Assembly (NCBI GenBank): GCA_012520505.1
Contig: JAAYOC010000024.1
Coordinates: forward strand, 1 to 64,000
Direction: 5' to 3'
Length of the DNA: 64,000 nucleotides
Source: Oscillospiraceae bacterium
GTDB taxonomy: Bacteria; Bacillota; Clostridia; Oscillospirales; Acutalibacteraceae
This document shows, one piece after another, positions 59,881 to 64,000 of the stretch. Every line of letters begins with the position of its first letter. Positions within the stretch are counted from its first letter, which is position 1. The position numbers and the translations under genes were made by a program. The notes under the pieces are model-generated. The model made no database searches and had not been told where the DNA came from. It saw nothing but the letters and a program-made list of their open reading frames with translations.

Positions 59881-60190
59881 TAAATTTTTGAGTTTGCTCG
59901 GTCTTGCAAAAAAGGCAGGTAAAGTTTCCTCGGGACACGATGCCTCCTTTGGGAGTATACAAAAAGGCAAAGCAAAAATATGTTTTTTGACAACAGATGC
60001 ATCGCAAAGGCTTAAAGATGAGTTTATAAAAACGACTAGATATGATAACAGACAGATTAAATGCACGGAAATTCCGTACACACAGAAAGAAATAAATTTT
60101 GCAACGGGAATACGTGCGGCGGTGCTTACGATTAATGATGAGGGCTTTGCAAAAAAACTCATAGAACTTTTGACTTTTAGGGAGGATTAG
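59873..60190 (+). CDS. ylxQ: YlxQ, L7Ae-family RNA-binding protein
   Basis: This 105-residue protein has the L7Ae/L30e fold: [17 protein letters not shown] near the start and [15 protein letters not shown] in the middle. Such proteins bind kink-turn RNAs; its cellular partner is not established. It overlaps rnpM by eight bases and is followed by infB after five bases. Confidence 0.88.
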   Translation: MNDKFLSLLGLAKKAGKVSSGHDASFGSIQKGKAKICFLTTDASQRLKDEFIKTTRYDNRQIKCTEIPYTQKEINFATGIRAAVLTINDEGFAKKLIELLTFRED

Positions 60191-60195
60191 ATTTA

Positions 60196-62697
60196 ATGAT
60201 AAAATATAGAGTACATGAAGTCGCAAAAGATTTCGACATGCCAAGTAAAGATGTAATAAGCTTGCTTGAAAAATATTTTGCCGATCTGAAAAAGCATATG
60301 ACTGCTTTGACGAACGACGAACTTAACATGGTATTTGAGCACATTACTCAAAATAATCAGGTTGAGAGCTTTGATGAGTACTTTGCTATGGCACCGGAGC
60401 CAAAAAAGGAAAGAGCTAAGGCTAAAGAAGAAGTTAAAAAAGAGGATATTAAAAAGGACGATAAAAAGAAGGAAGAAAAGCCTAAAAAAGAGGTTAAACC
60501 TAAGATTCCTGTGAAAAAGCAAGTTTTTGAACCAAAAGAGCAAAAGGAAAAAATAGAGCAAAAAGTACAAAAAGGTCAAAGAGATCAAAGAGATCAAAGA
60601 GATCAAAGGAAGGTAGATGAAAAATCTAAGAAACCTGCCACTTCTTTAAATGCTCATCCGTTTAAGAAAAGAGAAAAGATTGAAGACGCAAGCAAGCCAA
60701 CACAGTCAAGAACTAAAGGTAAGGCACGTACAATTGATACACGTTCTCAAAATGTTGATCTTGAGAAATATAATGAAAAGTACATTAATCTTTCTCCTGA
60801 AAGCAGAATTAGTGATCGTGTAAATCTTAGCAAACAGAAGCTTAACCAGAGGTCTAAACAGTATAGAAGGCAGGGTATGCGTTCTAAAAAATTCGAGTCA
60901 GAGGCAGATCGTTTAAAGAGAATTGCAGCTGAGCGGGCAAAGAAGCAGATTACCATTACTGTACCTGAAGAAATTACAGTTGGTGGTCTTGCGGAGCTTC
61001 TTCACATGACTGCTGCAGAAGTTATTAAGAAACTTGTATCACTTGGTCAGATGGCTACAATTAATGATGTAATTGATTATGATACAGCTGAAATTGTTGC
61101 AACTGAACTTGGTGCAAAAGTTGAAAAAGAAATTGTTATTACGATTGAAGATAGAATTATTGATGATACAGAAGATGATGAAGCGAGCCTTGTTGGCAGA
61201 GACCCGGTTGTTTGTGTAATGGGACATGTTGACCACGGTAAAACATCTATCCTTGATGCAATTCGTAACACTTCAGTTACTGACACTGAGGCTGGAGGTA
61301 TAACACAGGCTATTGGTGCTTATAGAACTGAAATTAACAAACATAAAATTACTTTCCTTGATACTCCGGGTCACGAAGCATTTACATCTATGCGTGCTCG
61401 TGGTGCTAAGGCTACAGATATTGCAATTCTTGTTGTAGCCGCCGATGACGGTATTATGCCACAGACAGTTGAAGCAATAAATCATGCCAGAGCAGCTGAA
61501 ATTCCGATAATTGTTGCAATAAACAAGATGGATAAAGCAGGTGTAACGGTAGATAAAATTTTGCAACAGCTTACAGAACATGAGGTTATTCCGGAGGAGT
61601 GGGGCGGAGATACAATCTGCGTTCCGGTATCTGCAAAGACAGGAATGAATCTTGATAAGCTTCTTGAATCTGTACTCCTTGTTGCGGAAATGCTTGAACT
61701 TAAAGCTAATCCTAATCGTGCTGCTAGGGGTCTTGTAATTGAGGCAAGGCTCGATAAAGGTCGTGGCCCCGTTGCAACTCTTCTTGTACAAAACGGTACA
61801 CTTAATTCCGGTGACACTATTGTTGCAGGTACAGCGGTAGGCAGAGTTCGTGTAATGACAAATGAAAAAGGCAAACAGCTTAAAACAGCGGGTCCGTCTG
61901 TACCGGTAGAAATTACAGGTCTTCAGGAAGCTCCTCAAGCCGGCGATGTATTTGATGCAGTGTCAGATGAACGCCTTGCTCGTGAACTTGTTGAACAACG
62001 TAAGGAAATGGCAAAAGAAGAAGAGTGGGGTGCACAACAGAAAGTTACCCTTGATAATCTTTTCTCAAGCCTTAAGGAAGGCGAACTGAAGGACCTTAAT
62101 ATCATTGTTAAGGCTGATGTTCAAGGTTCAGTTGAAGCTGTTCAGCAGAGTCTTGAAAAGCTTTCAAATGATGAAGTTCGTGTTCGCGTAATTCATGGTG
62201 CAGTTGGTGGTATTGCTGATTCTGATGTAATGCTCGCTAATGCATCTAATGCGGTAATAATAGGATTTAATGTTCGCCCGGATGCAATCGCTCTTGCAAA
62301 TGCAGAACGTGATGGCATTGACATTCATTGTTATAGAATTATTTATGATTGCATTGAGGAAGTTGAAGCTGCTATCAAAGGTATGCTTGCACCTAAATTT
62401 AGAGATGTGGACATTGGACGTGCAGAAGTTCGCAATGTTCTCAAGATTTCAAGTGTTGGCAACGTTGCAGGTTCACATGTACTTGATGGTAAAATTACTC
62501 GTAATTCAAAAATTCGCGTAGTTCGTGATGGAATTGTTGTTGCTGAAGATGAAATAGGATCACTTCGTCGTTTCAAGGATGATGTGAAGGAAGTTGCTTC
62601 CGGTTATGAATGCGGTATTAGCCTTGCTAAGTTTAATGATATTAAGGAAGGCGACATTTTTGAGGCTTTCATTACAGAAGAATATATAGAAGATTAA
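60196..62697 (+). CDS. infB: Translation initiation factor IF-2
   Basis: This 833-residue GTPase brings initiator tRNA to the ribosome. The G motifs are all present: [23 protein letters not shown] and SAKTG, followed by domains II-IV. The N-terminal 250 residues are a charged, low-complexity region including Lys/Glu blocks and a [11 protein letters not shown] repeat built from a 9-base unit (about 60579-60608), which is likely to vary. GGAGG lies nine bases before the ATG. Confidence 0.96.
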   Translation: MIKYRVHEVAKDFDMPSKDVISLLEKYFADLKKHMTALTNDELNMVFEHITQNNQVESFDEYFAMAPEPKKERAKAKEEVKKEDIKKDDKKKEEKPKKEVKPKIPVKKQVFEPKEQKEKIEQKVQKGQRDQRDQRDQRKVDEKSKKPATSLNAHPFKKREKIEDASKPTQSRTKGKARTIDTRSQNVDLEKYNEKYINLSPESRISDRVNLSKQKLNQRSKQYRRQGMRSKKFESEADRLKRIAAERAKKQITITVPEEITVGGLAELLHMTAAEVIKKLVSLGQMATINDVIDYDTAEIVATELGAKVEKEIVITIEDRIIDDTEDDEASLVGRDPVVCVMGHVDHGKTSILDAIRNTSVTDTEAGGITQAIGAYRTEINKHKITFLDTPGHEAFTSMRARGAKATDIAILVVAADDGIMPQTVEAINHARAAEIPIIVAINKMDKAGVTVDKILQQLTEHEVIPEEWGGDTICVPVSAKTGMNLDKLLESVLLVAEMLELKANPNRAARGLVIEARLDKGRGPVATLLVQNGTLNSGDTIVAGTAVGRVRVMTNEKGKQLKTAGPSVPVEITGLQEAPQAGDVFDAVSDERLARELVEQRKEMAKEEEWGAQQKVTLDNLFSSLKEGELKDLNIIVKADVQGSVEAVQQSLEKLSNDEVRVRVIHGAVGGIADSDVMLANASNAVIIGFNVRPDAIALANAERDGIDIHCYRIIYDCIEEVEAAIKGMLAPKFRDVDIGRAEVRNVLKISSVGNVAGSHVLDGKITRNSKIRVVRDGIVVAEDEIGSLRRFKDDVKEVASGYECGISLAKFNDIKEGDIFEAFITEEYIED

Positions 62698-62730
62698 GAG
62701 AACATAGAGAAAACTAAGGAGGGCATTTAT

Positions 62731-63066
62731 ATGCCTGGATACAATAGAAATAGAGTGGCAGAGGATATAAGAAGAGAAATTACTGTAACAATTAAGGATG
62801 TCAAAGATCCTCGTGTTCAAGATAAACTCTTAACGGTTGTTCGTGTCACTGTTTCAAAAGATTTATCTTCTGCTAAGGTTTATATTTCAGACCTTAAAGG
62901 AATTGAAAGTGCAAAGGAAGCAACCGATGCTTTTAATAGTGCTGCCGGGTATATTCGTAGAGAAGTTGCACAGAAGCTTCGTTTAAGAAAAGCTCCTGAA
63001 CTTCAGTTTATTGCAGACGATTCAGTTGAACAGGGAGTAGAGATGTTTAAAAAACTTAGCGGATAA
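62731..63066 (+). CDS. rbfA: Ribosome-binding factor A
   Basis: This 111-residue KH-type protein assists 16S rRNA processing and 30S maturation. It has the start RNRVAEDIRREITVTI and the C-terminal RKAPELQFIADDSVEQG signature. It follows infB by 33 bases, with AAGGAGG upstream. Confidence 0.93.
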   Translation: MPGYNRNRVAEDIRREITVTIKDVKDPRVQDKLLTVVRVTVSKDLSSAKVYISDLKGIESAKEATDAFNSAAGYIRREVAQKLRLRKAPELQFIADDSVEQGVEMFKKLSG

Positions 63067-63078
63067 TGGAGGATAATA

Positions 63079-64000
63079 ATGAGAATTGATGAAGATAGAG
63101 TAATTGAACTTTTTAAAACAAAAGATAATATTCTTATCCTTACTCATGAAAATCCAGATGGAGACACTTTGGGTTGTGGCGTTGCACTTTGTCATGTACT
63201 CATTAGTATGGGTAAAAAGGCACGAGTGGAAAATTCAGATGAAATCCCAAGTCTATACGCTTATCTCTTTGAAAATTTAGAAAAGATGGATTTCAAAGAG
63301 GAATTTATAGTAGCTGTAGATATTGCAGATACAAAGCTTCTCGGAGAGAGATTAGAAAATCTTTATGCAGATAAAATAGATCTTTGTATTGATCATCACA
63401 GTTCAAATATGGGATATGCAAAGGAACTCCTCTTGAGAGAGAAAGATGGTGCTGCAGCTCTTACTCTTTACAGAGTGCTTAAAAAGATGGGCGCTACAAT
63501 AACAAAAGAAATTGCAACTGCACTTTATACAGGACTTTCAACAGATACCGGCTGTTTTAGATATGCAAATGCTAACGCAGAAGCATATAGAGTGGGTGCC
63601 GATTTAATTGAATATGGTGCAAATAATGCCGAAATTAATATTAAGATGTTTGAAACAAAGCCAATAGAATATTTTAAGTTAATAACAGAGGTTTTAAAAG
63701 GAATGCGTATGTTCCTTGACAACAAGGTTGTTGTATTGAAAGTTACACAGGAAATGCTTGATAAAACCGGTGCTTTATCTGAGTATTATGATGCAATTGC
63801 TACTCTTTCTCGTCAAGTAGAAGGAACGTTATGTGGTATAACAATGAAAGAAAATTCAGAAGGCGGTTATAAGTTTTCGCTCAGAACTCACGATTCAATT
63901 GATGCTGCAGCACTTTGCAGTGCGTTTGGTGGCGGTGGTCATATACGTGCTGCCGGTTGTGAAATAGAGGGAGATGAGGAAGAAGCTCTTCTCAAAATGT
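63079..64000 (+). CDS. nrnA: DHH-family phosphoesterase NrnA-like, cut by the window end
   Basis: The reading frame opens at ATG 63079, after GGAGG, and runs to the end without a stop (307 codons seen). It shows the metal motifs THENPDGDTLG, VAVDIADT and CIDHHSSN of the DHH domain and the DHHA1 FGGGGHIRAAGC motif. NrnA proteins degrade nano-RNAs and pAp. The visible part already includes both domains, so only a few residues should be missing. It is the usual last or late gene of this operon in Firmicutes. Confidence 0.92.
   Translation, partial: MRIDEDRVIELFKTKDNILILTHENPDGDTLGCGVALCHVLISMGKKARVENSDEIPSLYAYLFENLEKMDFKEEFIVAVDIADTKLLGERLENLYADKIDLCIDHHSSNMGYAKELLLREKDGAAALTLYRVLKKMGATITKEIATALYTGLSTDTGCFRYANANAEAYRVGADLIEYGANNAEINIKMFETKPIEYFKLITEVLKGMRMFLDNKVVVLKVTQEMLDKTGALSEYYDAIATLSRQVEGTLCGITMKENSEGGYKFSLRTHDSIDAAALCSAFGGGGHIRAAGCEIEGDEEEALLKM

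Noticed and set aside
59723-60244. 173-codon frame on the minus strand
   Set aside because: It is antisense to rnpM, ylxQ and the infB start, which are well supported.
61273-61938. 221-codon frame on the minus strand within infB
   Set aside because: Antisense to the conserved GTPase domain of IF-2, with Cys/Tyr/Asn-rich shadow composition.

Overview
The window looks like chromosomal DNA of an anaerobic, AT-rich Gram-positive bacterium of the class Clostridia. The signs are an rnfCDGEAB ion-pumping complex, a GTP-type PEP carboxykinase, a short archaeal-type prolyl-tRNA synthetase, a flavodiiron protein fused to flavin reductase and rubredoxin modules, purine-rich ribosome binding sites, TTGACA/TATAAT promoters and many hairpin-plus-T terminators. 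I cannot place it to family. I see no phage, plasmid, insertion sequence, CRISPR array or rRNA gene.

Layout. 1-590: tRNA-Glu and tRNA-Asn, then a second, broken tRNA-Asn copy split by a roughly 107-base structured insert. 592-8340: a metallophosphoesterase; an SLC13/ArsB-type permease read from a manganese (yybP-ykoY) riboswitch and divergent from a DtxR-type regulator; a membrane-anchored XRE regulator; a RelB/RelE toxin-antitoxin pair; two tRNA-Ser genes; a two-component system. 8462-13172: a PC4-like protein, a YgjP metallopeptidase and the lower-glycolysis cluster pgk-tpiA-gpmI. 13308-17846: DegV and a potassium-uptake operon (two TrkA-type proteins, TrkH, and a KdpD-like sensor with no ATPase domain). 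18030-26888: murE-femX, valS, a pseudouridine synthase, murA and a YycJ/WalJ hydrolase. 26938-32908: a Thr-rich membrane protein, a lipoprotein, an AEC transporter, serC-serA and a GtrA-like protein. 33045-37363: glf, galE, an alpha/beta hydrolase and a LytTR/DUF3021 regulatory pair. 37552-41399: a D-aminoacylase-type amidohydrolase, the flavodiiron fusion and a free rubredoxin. 41476-48692: apbE, a NusG-II protein, a Gx-family protein and rnfCDGEAB. 48929-53166: mcsA-mcsB, a GT2 glycosyltransferase and pckG. 53705-55788: two tandem SDR genes, about 87% identical. 55992 to the end: acpP, proS and the rimP-nusA-rnpM-ylxQ-infB-rbfA-nrnA operon, with nrnA cut by the window edge.

How the parts work together. 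The Rnf subunits RnfG and RnfD carry covalent FMN, which ApbE attaches outside the membrane, so apbE, the NusG-II protein, the Gx protein and rnf form one extracytoplasmic flavin and electron-transfer locus. MurE, FemX and MurA act in peptidoglycan synthesis. Glf and GalE supply UDP-galactofuranose, probably for a surface glycan; GtrA and the GT2 enzyme may work in the same area.

Most worth a second look: the manganese riboswitch on an SLC13-type permease beside a regulator with an iron-type metal site; the tandem SDR genes, each with its own promoter, terminator and a covarying GATGAG-loop leader hairpin; the interrupted tRNA-Asn copy; the Trk operon with a catalytically truncated KdpD-like sensor; and the LytTR module with a 21-bp-period direct repeat at its own promoter.
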